A stretch of DNA of 64,000 nucleotides from contig NZ_CANLMB010000002.1 in assembly GCF_947492365.1 (NCBI RefSeq), positions 248,001 through 312,000 on the forward strand, in the 5' to 3' direction. Of the stretch, positions 8,732 through 17,456 are shown one piece after another. The DNA comes from an uncultured Erythrobacter sp. (lineage in GTDB: Bacteria; Pseudomonadota; Alphaproteobacteria; Sphingomonadales; Sphingomonadaceae). The position numbers were made by a program, and so were the translations under genes. Position 1 is the stretch's first letter. Each line of letters opens with the position of its first letter. The notes below the pieces were generated by a model. The model did no database searches and was not told the DNA's origin. It saw only the letters and a list, made by a program, of their open reading frames with translations.

Positions 8732-9718
8732 TCATGAGTCGGGGTCGATCTCGCGCCGGAAATGCGTCGCCCAATCGGCCTTGCCGGTCTCTTCCAGCAG
8801 CGCCTCGATCTGAGCCAGCTCACCCGCGATGAATTCGGCGCGCTCATCCCAGCCATCGTGGCTGCGGTCGCGCAGCAGCCCGCCATCGTGGCGCGGTCCC
8901 CATTCCTCCATGAAGCGCACTGCCGCAGACGGGTCATAGCCTGCATTGGCGAGCAGCCACGGCATCAGCCGGTCAGCCTCGCGCTCGATCCGGCGGACAT
9001 TGCCCATGCGCCGTCCGTGCCGGTCGAGCCATTGGCTGTGTCGCAGCAGATTGTGCGCCAGTTCATGCGCGACGGCGCCAGCAAACAGGTCTTCGGGATA
9101 GGCGAAACCGGGAAAACGGATTCCGATCACCACGCGTTCGCCATCGGCAACTGCGCGCTTGCCCTCACCCAATAGTTCGAAACGAGTGGCGCAGGCGGGG
9201 ACGGGGGTGAGATGAGCGGAGGCTCCATCTGCGAATGCGACAGTCACAGCCCCCTCATCCGCGAGGCTGGCGTCGATGAAGTCATGCGCGCGGGTGAGCC
9301 GCTGCCAATCGAGCTTTTCGCCTGCTTCCCATCCATTCGGATTGTCGCCGCCAATGCGTGTGACTTCGCGATTGGCGGAGAATTGCCCGCTCTGCGCAGA
9401 CGGCGAGCCCGCAGCCGCCGTTTGCACCGCAAAGTCGCCGGTCAGGCCGAGCGCACGGCGCGCAACTTCGGGTGAGCCGTAACTGGCGAGATCCTGCAAT
9501 TGCAGGCCAACCGAAGGGATCACTCGCGGGCAAAAATCAACATTGCCGCGCACGAGCTTCCACCCGGTATCCTGCAAGCGTTGGTCAAAGCGCTGGAAAG
9601 CCTCGATCGCCGCACGTTCTTCAGCAAGGTTGATCCGGTCCCAATTGATTTCGGCACTCGCCGGTGTCGCAAGCAGGCCTAACGACAGTGAGAGCGGCAA
9701 AGCGAGCAGGAGGCGCAT
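8732..9718 (-). CDS. Periplasmic M48-like zinc metalloprotease
   Basis: This 328-residue protein has a signal peptide (ATPASA cleavage near residue 22). The HELAH zinc motif sits in GAVAHELAHNLLRH, with the likely third ligand in RIEREADRL, giving an M48-like gluzincin. The first half is unusual for M48 enzymes and contains a Cys pair (FCP and PAC) that could form a disulfide. Its ATG overlaps the stop of the DsbA-like gene (TGATG), so it is the last gene of a periplasmic quality-control-type cluster. Confidence 0.85.
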   Translation of the reverse strand: MRLLLALPLSLSLGLLATPASAEINWDRINLAEERAAIEAFQRFDQRLQDTGWKLVRGNVDFCPRVIPSVGLQLQDLASYGSPEVARRALGLTGDFAVQTAAAGSPSAQSGQFSANREVTRIGGDNPNGWEAGEKLDWQRLTRAHDFIDASLADEGAVTVAFADGASAHLTPVPACATRFELLGEGKRAVADGERVVIGIRFPGFAYPEDLFAGAVAHELAHNLLRHSQWLDRHGRRMGNVRRIEREADRLMPWLLANAGYDPSAAVRFMEEWGPRHDGGLLRDRSHDGWDERAEFIAGELAQIEALLEETGKADWATHFRREIDPDS

Positions 9719-10407
9719 CAGCTATCCGCGTTGTCGATCAATTCTTTGAGCCGGTCATAGCCAACCGCGCCCTCGACCGGAAAATCGCCCGCCACAAAGG
9801 CAGGCGTGCCGCCAAAGCCGAGCGATCGCGCCAGCGAGAGATTGCGCACCAGCTCGAGCGAGACGGCTTCGGACGCGGCATCGTCGCGCGCGCGGTCCAT
9901 ATCGAGGCCTATCGACTGTGCGGCGGCTTCGACCGCTTCGGGCGTAGTTGGGCCAAACTGGAACATGGCTTCGTGAAATTCGCGGTATTTGCCCTGCATT
10001 CCGGCGGCGAGCGCCATGCGCGCTGCGCCTTCGCTGCCTTCGAAAATCGGCCATTCGCGCATGACAACTTTCAATTCCGGGTCTTCTGCGACCAGGCGCT
10101 GCACATCGGCGAGGCTCGCTTCGCAATAGGGGCAGTTGTAGTCGGTGAACTCGATCATGACTTTCGAGCCTTGCGGATTGCCCAGAACGACTCCGGGGAA
10201 CGGCTCGAAAAGCTCGTCGCCAATCGCGCTTAGCCGCTCGCGCGCCTCTTGCTCAGACAGCGCTTGCGCAACGTCGCGCAGGATCTCGGGATTGTCGAGC
10301 AGATAGGCGCGGGTCCGGTTGTCGGCGAGGCCGGTCAAAGACCACGAGGCCGCCCCCAGAAAGCCGAAGACAAGCGCCAGCAGCGCGGTGAACAGGGTGT
10401 TTCGCAT
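9718..10407 (-). CDS. DsbA-family thioredoxin-fold protein
   Basis: An exported protein of about 229 residues (signal peptide MRNTLFTALLALVFGFLGAA) with a DsbA-like domain: FTDYNCPYCEA holds the CPYC redox active site, and the cis-Pro region is GFGGTPAFVAG. It belongs to the DsbA/ScsC/Com1 group that oxidises or isomerises periplasmic disulfides. A start four codons upstream (10419) is possible. It is sandwiched between two M48 protease genes and overlaps the downstream one. Confidence 0.9.
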   Translation of the reverse strand: MRNTLFTALLALVFGFLGAASWSLTGLADNRTRAYLLDNPEILRDVAQALSEQEARERLSAIGDELFEPFPGVVLGNPQGSKVMIEFTDYNCPYCEASLADVQRLVAEDPELKVVMREWPIFEGSEGAARMALAAGMQGKYREFHEAMFQFGPTTPEAVEAAAQSIGLDMDRARDDAASEAVSLELVRNLSLARSLGFGGTPAFVAGDFPVEGAVGYDRLKELIDNADS

Positions 10408-10431
10408 TGTCGGTTCCATTGGGAAGGGCTC

Positions 10432-11799
10432 TTAGCGGTTGTCGCGGATACGTTCCAGCGCGGCGCGCGCTTCGAGAGCGACATCCTGCGCGCGGATCCA
10501 GTCGGGCGAGCCATAGGGCAGCCCCGCCTCAGCGGCTTGCGCGCTTCTGAGCGCTTCGGGGAAGCGGCGGGTCATCACCTGTTGTTCCGCGCTGGCAAGG
10601 CGTGCGCGCGGAATGTCGCCGCGCGCGGCATAGACCACGCCCAGCTGATACCATGCGAAGGGATTGAGCCGGTCGCGCGCAACCGCTGCGCGCAGCACGC
10701 GTTCGGCCTCTTCGTAATTGCTCTCATCCTCGGTCGCGATCAGCGCATGGCCAAACAGACCCGCAATCAGCGGCTCGTTGCGGGTGATGTCGGTTGCACG
10801 GCGCAGAGGGGTGAGCGCCTCTGCCGGGCGGCCCGATTCGAGCAGGATCTGGCCCTTGAGCTCAAGGAAATAGGGGTTGTCCGGATCATCCGCGAGCAAC
10901 GCATCGGCTTCATCAACCGCGTTCTGGACCAGCGCATCCTTGTGATAGGCGTAGGCCCTCGCATAGCGCGCTGGGACGCTGTTATCGCTCAGCGGATATT
11001 GCTGATATGTGCGCTGCGGCTCAGCAAGATAGCCATAAAGCTTGGCTTGAACGGCTTCGAAGCGGGACTGGATGTCGGGATCGTCTGGCGCTGCCCATGC
11101 GGCGTCTTCGGACAGAAGCCCGCGCAGGATCTCGATCCGGTCACCGGCGAGAGGGTGTGTGCGCACATAGCCTGCATCGTCGGACTGGCTGAAACCGCGG
11201 CGGATTTCCTGATTGCGCAGCTTTTCAAAGAACGAGATCATCCCGCGCCCCGAAATGCCCGCGCCAGAAAGGTAGCGCGCACCGGCAAGATCGGTGGCGG
11301 CTTCCTGATTGCGGTTGAAGGCGAGGAAGCTTCCCTGCGCTGCCGTCTGCCCGGCCATCAACGCGCCGAAGGCCGCATCGCCGGCGCCCGCCAGCGCCGC
11401 GCCAACGCCCAGCAGAAGCGAGAGGATGGTGATCCCCTGTGCCTGGCGTACCCGCTCGTCAAAGCGCACGACATGGCCAGCGGTGATATGGCCCAGCTCG
11501 TGCGCGATCACGCCTTGCACTTCATTGGCGGTGTCGGCTGCACCCAAGAGGCCGGCATGGATGTAAACGACCTGACCGCCAGCCACGAAGGCGTTGATCG
11601 AAGGGTCGTTGATCAGGACAATTTCGACATTCTCAGGCTCAAGCTCGGAGGCTTCTATCAGCGGATAGGCCATGTCGCGCAGCAGCGCCTCCGTCTCCGC
11701 ATCGCGCAGCACGGATTGCGCAGCAAGAGGCTGCGCGGCGAAGGACAGCGCGGCAATCAGGGCAGCGGCAAAGGCGAAGAGGGAGTTGAGCGAGCGCAT
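10432..11799 (-). CDS. M48-family metalloprotease with C-terminal TPR repeats (BepA-like)
   Basis: This 455-residue protein has a signal peptide (PLAAQS) and an M48 protease domain with HELGH in VIAHELGHITAGH and the likely ligand EAATDLAG. The C-terminal half (about residues 260-450) is helical with TPR-like repeats, including NPYFLELKGQILLESGRPAE. The layout matches BepA/YfgC, a periplasmic protease-chaperone that monitors outer-membrane protein assembly. It is the first gene of a cluster with a DsbA-like protein and a second M48-like protease. Confidence 0.92.
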   Translation of the reverse strand: MRSLNSLFAFAAALIAALSFAAQPLAAQSVLRDAETEALLRDMAYPLIEASELEPENVEIVLINDPSINAFVAGGQVVYIHAGLLGAADTANEVQGVIAHELGHITAGHVVRFDERVRQAQGITILSLLLGVGAALAGAGDAAFGALMAGQTAAQGSFLAFNRNQEAATDLAGARYLSGAGISGRGMISFFEKLRNQEIRRGFSQSDDAGYVRTHPLAGDRIEILRGLLSEDAAWAAPDDPDIQSRFEAVQAKLYGYLAEPQRTYQQYPLSDNSVPARYARAYAYHKDALVQNAVDEADALLADDPDNPYFLELKGQILLESGRPAEALTPLRRATDITRNEPLIAGLFGHALIATEDESNYEEAERVLRAAVARDRLNPFAWYQLGVVYAARGDIPRARLASAEQQVMTRRFPEALRSAQAAEAGLPYGSPDWIRAQDVALEARAALERIRDNR

Positions 11800-11811
11800 C
11801 AGGCGCCAGTG

Positions 11812-12771
11812 CTAGCGCGTTTCGGCCTGAACAGGAACTGAAGTTTCGGCCGCCAGGTCGTCGGGGGCAGTGACCGAATAGGCGAAGGCTGAAATCACTT
11901 CCACAAGGTCGGAATCACCGCGAAACGCTGTAGCGAGCGCGATGAGCGGGCCGTTATGATCCATCTCCGGCTCGATCGCGGTCAGCGCATTGGCTCCGGC
12001 TTCGTTCAGCAGCTCGGCCAGCAGGCGCGAATTGCGCGCGCGAACCAGCGTGTCCTTTTCGCCGTGGACCAGCAACATTTGCGGCGCATCTTCGCGGACA
12101 AAATTGATCGGCTGGGTCGAAGCTGCATCTTCGACATGGCCGAAAGCGGCGATGGTAGAGTCGCTGTCAAACGGAGCGAAGTCGTAGGGGCCGGCCATGC
12201 CGACAACGCCCGAAATATCGCTGGTCGAAAGCCCGCGCCGCCCGAGCCATTGTTCCTCGAGCGCAATATGCACGACATTGTAAGCACCAGCCGAGTGCCC
12301 CGCGATCACGATCCGGTCAGGGTCGCCGCCATAGAAGGCGATTTCCTCGTGCGTCCAAGCGATCGCATTGGCGGTGTCTTCGAGCATGCCGGGATAGATA
12401 CCGTCCTCACCCAAACGGTACCCTGACAGCACCACTATGAACCCCTTTGGCACAAAGCTGCGCGCAAGAAAGCCGTATCCGTCCGGATCGCCGCTGCGCC
12501 AGCCGCCGCCATGCGCAAACAGCAGCACGGGAAGCGCCGCATCGTCGGGATTGCGGTTTACGGGGCCCCAGACATGCAGCTTTTGCGCTGGATGCGGACC
12601 GGTCGTAATGCTGGCAAGCTCGGCCGCGCCGCGGTCTCCGCTTATAACGCGGTCAGCTGCACTGATGAGACGAGGGCCATTGGTCGAAAGCGTCGAATAC
12701 AGATAGAACCCGCCAACGGTAAGAAACACCGCCAATACGCCCAGCGTCCACAGCATCTTTCGCACTCCCAA
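11812..12771 (-). CDS. Alpha/beta hydrolase, HSL/carboxylesterase-like, membrane-anchored
   Basis: This 319-residue protein has an N-terminal hydrophobic anchor (about residues 8-28) followed by an alpha/beta-hydrolase domain. The oxyanion motif is HGGGW, the nucleophile elbow GHSAGAY, a candidate acid lies in VHGEKDTLV, and the catalytic His near MDHNGP. It resembles family IV / BD-FAE-like esterases. Substrate unknown. It ends 13 bases before the BepA-like gene on the same strand, so it may be co-transcribed with it. Confidence 0.85.
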   Translation of the reverse strand: MGVRKMLWTLGVLAVFLTVGGFYLYSTLSTNGPRLISAADRVISGDRGAAELASITTGPHPAQKLHVWGPVNRNPDDAALPVLLFAHGGGWRSGDPDGYGFLARSFVPKGFIVVLSGYRLGEDGIYPGMLEDTANAIAWTHEEIAFYGGDPDRIVIAGHSAGAYNVVHIALEEQWLGRRGLSTSDISGVVGMAGPYDFAPFDSDSTIAAFGHVEDAASTQPINFVREDAPQMLLVHGEKDTLVRARNSRLLAELLNEAGANALTAIEPEMDHNGPLIALATAFRGDSDLVEVISAFAYSVTAPDDLAAETSVPVQAETR

Positions 12772-12879
12772 TCTCCCGTTTCAGCGCGCAAGACAGTGCG
12801 GCCAGAGAATTACAGGAGATGCGCCTAGCCGCCCGAGGCGATCAGGCCAAGCGATTGCTGGATTGCGGTGAGGAGCTGT

Positions 12880-14718
12880 TTAGCCCGCGAGCTTCTTGGC
12901 AACGCGCTCAGTCAGCGCCGCGTCGTCGCCGACTTCGCCGATCACCGAGACATTGCCAGCTTCATCGCGGCGCAGCACTGCGAGCGAGAATTCGGGGCCT
13001 TCGCCAGCCAGGGCTTCGAGCGAAAGCGCTTCGAGTTCGCGCAGCTTTTGCGCCAGCTTGGCGCGGATATCGCCAGCCTCTTCGACCTGTTCTCCGCTTT
13101 CTTCGCGGCGCAGGCGGCGTTCGGCATTGACCACGCCTTTGAGACCGCCATCGGCTTCTGCAAGGAAAGTGGCCAGTGCTCCGCGCTCCAGCCCGACACG
13201 ATGTGCGTGGCTAAGCACGGCGGCGTATTCGGTGAGGCGGGTCTTGTCGTAATCATGGCCAAAGACAAGCTTGACCACCGGCGTCATCGGAGCGCGTTCC
13301 TGCACCGATAGCCCGCTATCCTCGATCAGTTCCTGATAGGCCTCAGGCTCGTCCTGTGCGGCGAGCGAGAAGTCATAGGCACGTCCAACAGCGGCATAGA
13401 GCGCCTGACGGCTGCGATCTTCCGAAGCACGGGCAGTGTGCGCCAGTTCGCGCGCCGAAGCGAGGCAATCATGCAGCCCTGCATCTTCGCTGCATTCAGC
13501 AATCGGTTCTTCAACCGGCACATCGCTTTCCACCGGAGCAAAATCTTCCGGCACGGCAACAGGCACCAGGTTGGACACCGGCTCCGGCACAGGTTCCGAC
13601 ATAGGTTCCGACACAGGCAGGTCAACAGGCTCATCGCCGATTTCGACCGCATCGCTGGCGCCGTCTTCTACCCGGTAATCATCCGGGTCGAACCGGTCGG
13701 CATCCAGATCGATCGCCTTTTTGACCGGCGCCTCGATATGGTCGGTGAGCGAAGCGAAGCTGTAGGAGCTGCTGCCCTCATCTTCTTCCTCGATCTCCTC
13801 GCCAAACTCGTCCACTTCGGGATCGTCGAGCGAATATTGGCCGAAATCGGGAAGCGGCAGGCCGTTTTCGTCCAGCTCGCTCCCGTCCTCGCCATCATCA
13901 TCATTTCCAGCGAACAGCGCGACATTGTCAGGCACGATGTCCGGCACGATCTCGCGCGCATCGCTTTCACCGATAGGATTGATCTGGGGCACATCGGTCG
14001 CGGCGGGCTCGTGCGAAGGCGAATCCGCCCAATCGGTGACCGGATCGGCGTGGTGTTTTTGCGGCTGGTCTTCGTCTTCGACCGGCTCTTCGTCATCCAG
14101 CTCGAGCGCCTGATCGATCTCGAGAAGTAGCTCATCCGCAGTCGCCGCGTCGGCCGCCTCTTTCCAATTGATGACACCGTAGATGAAATCGATTGTCTCC
14201 AGATCGCTGGAGAAGGGCAACAGAATGCCGCGATAGAGGATCGAAGCCCCGCGCTGATTCACGAATTCGGCTTCGAAACCGATCGGTGCCTGATTGGCGA
14301 GGATCTGCATATAATGATCGGTGATCCGGCTGAGCAGCGAGCGCGGCGGAACGTCGGAGAGCTTTCCGATGGTTCCTACTGCGCCGCATTCTTCAGCAAG
14401 CTTGTCACCCAGATACTGGACCGACGGATCTTCGATGCCCGACGAAAAATCGAGCAGGACCGAATTGGGCCCGAAATCAGGAAGGTTTTCTGGCTCTAGC
14501 TCTTCAATCGAGGGGAAGGTCGCATCACCCAGCAGGCTCGCCCAGTGATTATAGGCGCGCACCTGCATGCGGCGTTCGTCCTGGCCGATCGCCTCCGGCG
14601 GCAAATCGCGTACGTTCTCTTCCTCGGGTGCGCCCTCGTTCGAAGAGGTGTCCGCATCCCAATTCTGGCTTTCGTCCGCGGGAATACCGCTGTCGAATGT
14701 GCCCCGAAGATTGTCCAT
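12880..14718 (-). CDS. Acidic PAS-domain protein (PAS_5-like)
   Basis: A 612-residue soluble protein. Residues about 50-190 look like a PAS_5 (PF07310) module, with NHWASLLGDATFPSIEEL, EECGAVGTIGKLSDVPPRS and QRGASILYRGILLPFS. The middle, about 210-400, is strongly acidic and low in complexity. The C-terminal about 180 residues form a helical, probably coiled region (RAKLAQKLRELEALSLEAL). There is no kinase, cyclase or DNA-binding domain, so it is likely a scaffold or regulatory sensor. It stands alone and function is unknown. Confidence 0.65.
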   Translation of the reverse strand: MDNLRGTFDSGIPADESQNWDADTSSNEGAPEEENVRDLPPEAIGQDERRMQVRAYNHWASLLGDATFPSIEELEPENLPDFGPNSVLLDFSSGIEDPSVQYLGDKLAEECGAVGTIGKLSDVPPRSLLSRITDHYMQILANQAPIGFEAEFVNQRGASILYRGILLPFSSDLETIDFIYGVINWKEAADAATADELLLEIDQALELDDEEPVEDEDQPQKHHADPVTDWADSPSHEPAATDVPQINPIGESDAREIVPDIVPDNVALFAGNDDDGEDGSELDENGLPLPDFGQYSLDDPEVDEFGEEIEEEDEGSSSYSFASLTDHIEAPVKKAIDLDADRFDPDDYRVEDGASDAVEIGDEPVDLPVSEPMSEPVPEPVSNLVPVAVPEDFAPVESDVPVEEPIAECSEDAGLHDCLASARELAHTARASEDRSRQALYAAVGRAYDFSLAAQDEPEAYQELIEDSGLSVQERAPMTPVVKLVFGHDYDKTRLTEYAAVLSHAHRVGLERGALATFLAEADGGLKGVVNAERRLRREESGEQVEEAGDIRAKLAQKLRELEALSLEALAGEGPEFSLAVLRRDEAGNVSVIGEVGDDAALTERVAKKLAG

Positions 14719-14901
14719 GGCTGGCCCTATGCCCCTTGATTAACGCCTATTCCGGACTGTTCTGGGGCACCGTGGTAAACATCGCGTTAAGTTGCGCGGG
14801 AAAGTTGCGGGAACTGCCAGCATGCGGGAGCGGAGCGGAATCTACCGCAGCTCAGCGCCTATCTGCCAATCGTTAATTGAGGGCCGAGTTTTGCATACAG
14901 G

Positions 14902-15339
14902 CTAGAGGAAATACCGCATCTTGATGGTCATGGATCGGGAAGATCCGCCCATTTCAAACACCGCATCGTCCCAGTCGGGCGGCGCCATGCGCACCGGAGC
15001 ATCGCGCGAGAATCCGTAGCCCTCGCGCGGAGCCATGCCGAGCACGCGATCGATCTTGCCATTCTCGTTTTCATCATGGAGCACCGCGATGGCATATTCG
15101 CCGGGCGCGACATCATCGAAGCGGATCGTAACAGTGTCGCCAGAGCGCACTGTGGAGCTGCGCGAATTCGGGTCACGGTCGCAGCGCGGAAAGGTGCTTT
15201 CCATCGCAGTCAGACAGGCCCGAACCACGCCGTCGCTAGAGCGCACATCGGTGATCGTAACGGTCAGGCTCTGAGCTGCAGCCGGTGCCGCCATACCCAG
15301 CGCAGCGATGCCCATGCTTACAGCCACCGCGCGCCTCAC
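14902..15339 (-). CDS. Exported DUF2141 protein
   Basis: This 145-residue protein has a signal peptide ending APAAAQS. The DUF2141 domain follows (VTITDVRSSDGVVRACL, LHDENENGKIDRVLG, GYGFSRDA). The start is the GTG at 15339, which overlaps the stop of the lipid-hydroxylase gene (GTGA) and has AAGGGGCGG upstream; longer readings are out-of-frame translations of that gene. Family function is unknown, but the D-x-N-x-N-G-x-x-D segment could bind calcium. A paralogue lies at 38364-38900. Confidence 0.85.
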   Translation of the reverse strand: MRRAVAVSMGIAALGMAAPAAAQSLTVTITDVRSSDGVVRACLTAMESTFPRCDRDPNSRSSTVRSGDTVTIRFDDVAPGEYAIAVLHDENENGKIDRVLGMAPREGYGFSRDAPVRMAPPDWDDAVFEMGGSSRSMTIKMRYFL

Positions 15340-16100
15340 GACCGCGCCGCCCCTTGCTGATCGAGCCGCCGCGAAAGCCCGCGATCGGTCCCGCACAGGC
15401 GATCCCAAAAGCGGAAATACAGACCGTAATTGCATCGATAATCCTCGTGGTGCTTTTCGTGATGGCTGGCGCTTATCAGCCATCCACCCAATACAGAATG
15501 AACAAAGCGGCGCGGGAATATCTCCCACCCAATGTGATTGATCACTCCCATCAGTGTCGCGGTCGCCAGAACTGCGCCTAGCATGGCAAGATGAATGGGA
15601 ATGATAAACACCAGAACCGGAATGACGAGCGCGCCGGTGATCGATTCTAGCGGGTGAAAGCTCATCGCTGTCCACGCCGTCGGGGGACGGCTGTCATGAT
15701 GCACCTTATGCGCAAGGCGGAACAGCAGCGGTGAGCCATGCATCGCGCGGTGGGTCCAGTAGAACCAGCTGTCCTGCGCAAATAGATAGAGAAAGGCCGA
15801 TAGCAGCAGATACCACAGCGGGTAAGCGTTCCAATCGGTGTACAGCAACGTCGCTCCGTGATGGTTCCACAACCAGAAAACTGCGCCCGTAGGCAGGCCA
15901 TAGATGAACGCTGCGATCACCGACCAACCAATTTCGCGCCGGATTTGCGGGCCGAGTTTCCGATAGAGCCCGGGCCGCATTATCCGCGTCAGCCAGGCGA
16001 ACAGCCCGCTCGCAAGGAAATAGCGCAATAGCACAATCACGCTCATCGCACTGCCTGCCAACAAAAAGGCGATCCAGATCGGTGTGTCGGCGGGGATCAT
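15336..16100 (-). CDS. Sterol desaturase / fatty-acid hydroxylase family membrane enzyme
   Basis: A 254-residue polytopic membrane protein with the di-iron histidine boxes of the superfamily: HRAMH, HKVHHDSRP and HHEKHHEDY. These enzymes hydroxylate or desaturate membrane lipids or carotenoids using O2. Transmembrane segments are predicted at about residues 5-30, 55-80 and 140-170. The gene is coupled by GTGA overlap to an exported DUF2141 protein, suggesting joint action at the envelope. The substrate cannot be told from sequence. Confidence 0.88.
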   Translation of the reverse strand: MIPADTPIWIAFLLAGSAMSVIVLLRYFLASGLFAWLTRIMRPGLYRKLGPQIRREIGWSVIAAFIYGLPTGAVFWLWNHHGATLLYTDWNAYPLWYLLLSAFLYLFAQDSWFYWTHRAMHGSPLLFRLAHKVHHDSRPPTAWTAMSFHPLESITGALVIPVLVFIIPIHLAMLGAVLATATLMGVINHIGWEIFPRRFVHSVLGGWLISASHHEKHHEDYRCNYGLYFRFWDRLCGTDRGLSRRLDQQGAARS

Positions 16101-16160
16101 GCGTCCCGCTATGGCGCAAATGCAGCGCCTGGAACAGCTTCGTGGCGCCCGGGCACTGCC

Positions 16161-16670
16161 CTATCCGCCGATTTTCCCGCAATCGGGATCGAGCAGCGCG
16201 GTGTGCCGCCGCATCGCAATACGCGCGAGTCTTTCCACCTGAACCTTGCGCCGCGCGGCAGCGAGCGGATCAAGCGGAGCCTGACGCAGGATCTCTCCGT
16301 CGTATCCATCAGCAACGATCACTCCGCACTTGTCCGGCTGGTAGGCCTCGGTTTCCAGTGGCGCCCGATCAAGTCCCGGCGGCACGCCCCAATAGAAACG
16401 GTCGCAAAAATCAAGATAATCGGGCCACTTGCTATCGCCCAGCAGATCGCCTCGCGCGACCTTGATCTCGACAATGACAATCAGACCCTTGGCATCCACG
16501 CCCATCAAATCGGCGCGGCGATTGTTCTTGAGCGGGACTTCGGCAAGACACCAGATATCATTGCGCGCAAACAGTCGCGTGATCCCGCGCGCAACATCGG
16601 CTGCGATCGGCAGGGGCTGGGTCGAATCAAGTTTGGAAGCGGCGTCCTGCATGCCCCACAATTGGAACAT
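16161..16670 (-). CDS. mmcB: MmcB-family DNA repair protein
   Basis: This 169-residue protein (or 163 if the start is MQDAASKLD at 16652) belongs to the MmcB family (PF06319 type). It has a PD-(D/E)XK nuclease-like core: RRADLMG, then IVIVEIKVARGDLLGD. MmcB was linked in Caulobacter to damage tolerance and mitomycin C resistance. It is transcribed away from the tRNA-Arg gene and is separated by 27 bases from the next upstream gene on the same strand. Confidence 0.88.
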   Translation of the reverse strand: MFQLWGMQDAASKLDSTQPLPIAADVARGITRLFARNDIWCLAEVPLKNNRRADLMGVDAKGLIVIVEIKVARGDLLGDSKWPDYLDFCDRFYWGVPPGLDRAPLETEAYQPDKCGVIVADGYDGEILRQAPLDPLAAARRKVQVERLARIAMRRHTALLDPDCGKIGG

Positions 16671-16697
16671 AGCACGAACACAGTCAAGCGGGTTGGC

Positions 16698-17096
16698 TTA
16701 AGCGGCTGCGACCCCGATTTGAGGCTGGACCAGCGACAGCACGGCTTCGCGGGCATGGTGGAATTCCCGCCACAAAGCCTGCGCGGGAGCGCTCGCGTCA
16801 AGCCCGCGCGCAGTAACTGTGCCGAGAGCTGCCAGACCGGGCCGCATCATCGCGTCGATATCCTCAAGCCCTTGCGAGGCCAGATCGCGCTGCCATTCGC
16901 CCGCATCCGCCAGCAGATCGGGAAAGGCCGCAAGCCTTGCGTCGAACGGTTCAGCCGAAAGGCGCGCCAAGCCGGCAAGCTGCTCGGCACTCGCATGGAG
17001 ATCGCGCCATTTCTGTGCGAGCGAACCGGCTGGCTCGCTTGCCCGGGAAGCGGCATCGCGCATGGTGCGCATCTGTTCAGGAGGAAGTGCTGACAT
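16698..17096 (-). CDS. Small helical protein of unknown function
   Basis: A 132-residue, Ala- and Leu-rich, predicted all-helical protein without signal peptide, membrane segment or recognised motif. The start MSALPPEQM at 17096 is preferred over an 18-codon extension that lacks a good ribosome-binding site. It lies directly upstream of mmcB and may be co-transcribed with it. Confidence 0.6.
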   Translation of the reverse strand: MSALPPEQMRTMRDAASRASEPAGSLAQKWRDLHASAEQLAGLARLSAEPFDARLAAFPDLLADAGEWQRDLASQGLEDIDAMMRPGLAALGTVTARGLDASAPAQALWREFHHAREAVLSLVQPQIGVAAA

Positions 17097-17254
17097 GATT
17101 GGTAAGTTAGAACGTCGCTCTTGCCGATTGGTTAAGCTCCGCCCGACCAATCGAAATTCTCCATCCGGTTGAAGGTTACTCCGGATAATTCGACTGGCGC
17201 GCCGCCAAGAGGCTTGCTAAGCGCCGCCCATCGCACGCATCCATGCCGCGACCC

Positions 17255-17331
<77 letters not shown>

Positions 17332-17361
17332 TTTTTTCAATGACTTAGCGAAGCGCCACTT

Positions 17362-17395
17362 GTTCCGTATGGAATGAGTATGGAAAACATAGGGT
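17362..17395 (+). repeat. Left integrase-arm-like repeat
   Basis: GTTCCGTATGGAATG followed by GTATGGAA and ACATA recurs in direct orientation at 29775-29808, beside the integrase start codon. About 30 of 34 positions agree. Location near both island ends fits arm-type binding sites of a tyrosine recombinase. Confidence 0.6.
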
Positions 17396-17456
17396 CTGTC
17401 GCGCATTCATTTTCTATCGACTTTCTTAATGTAACGACTCATCATGAGATCGACCG

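Noticed and set aside
10249-11841. 530-codon open frame on the plus strand
   Set aside because: It lies opposite the BepA-like protease and DsbA-like gene, which have clear motifs; long antisense frames are normal in GC-rich DNA.
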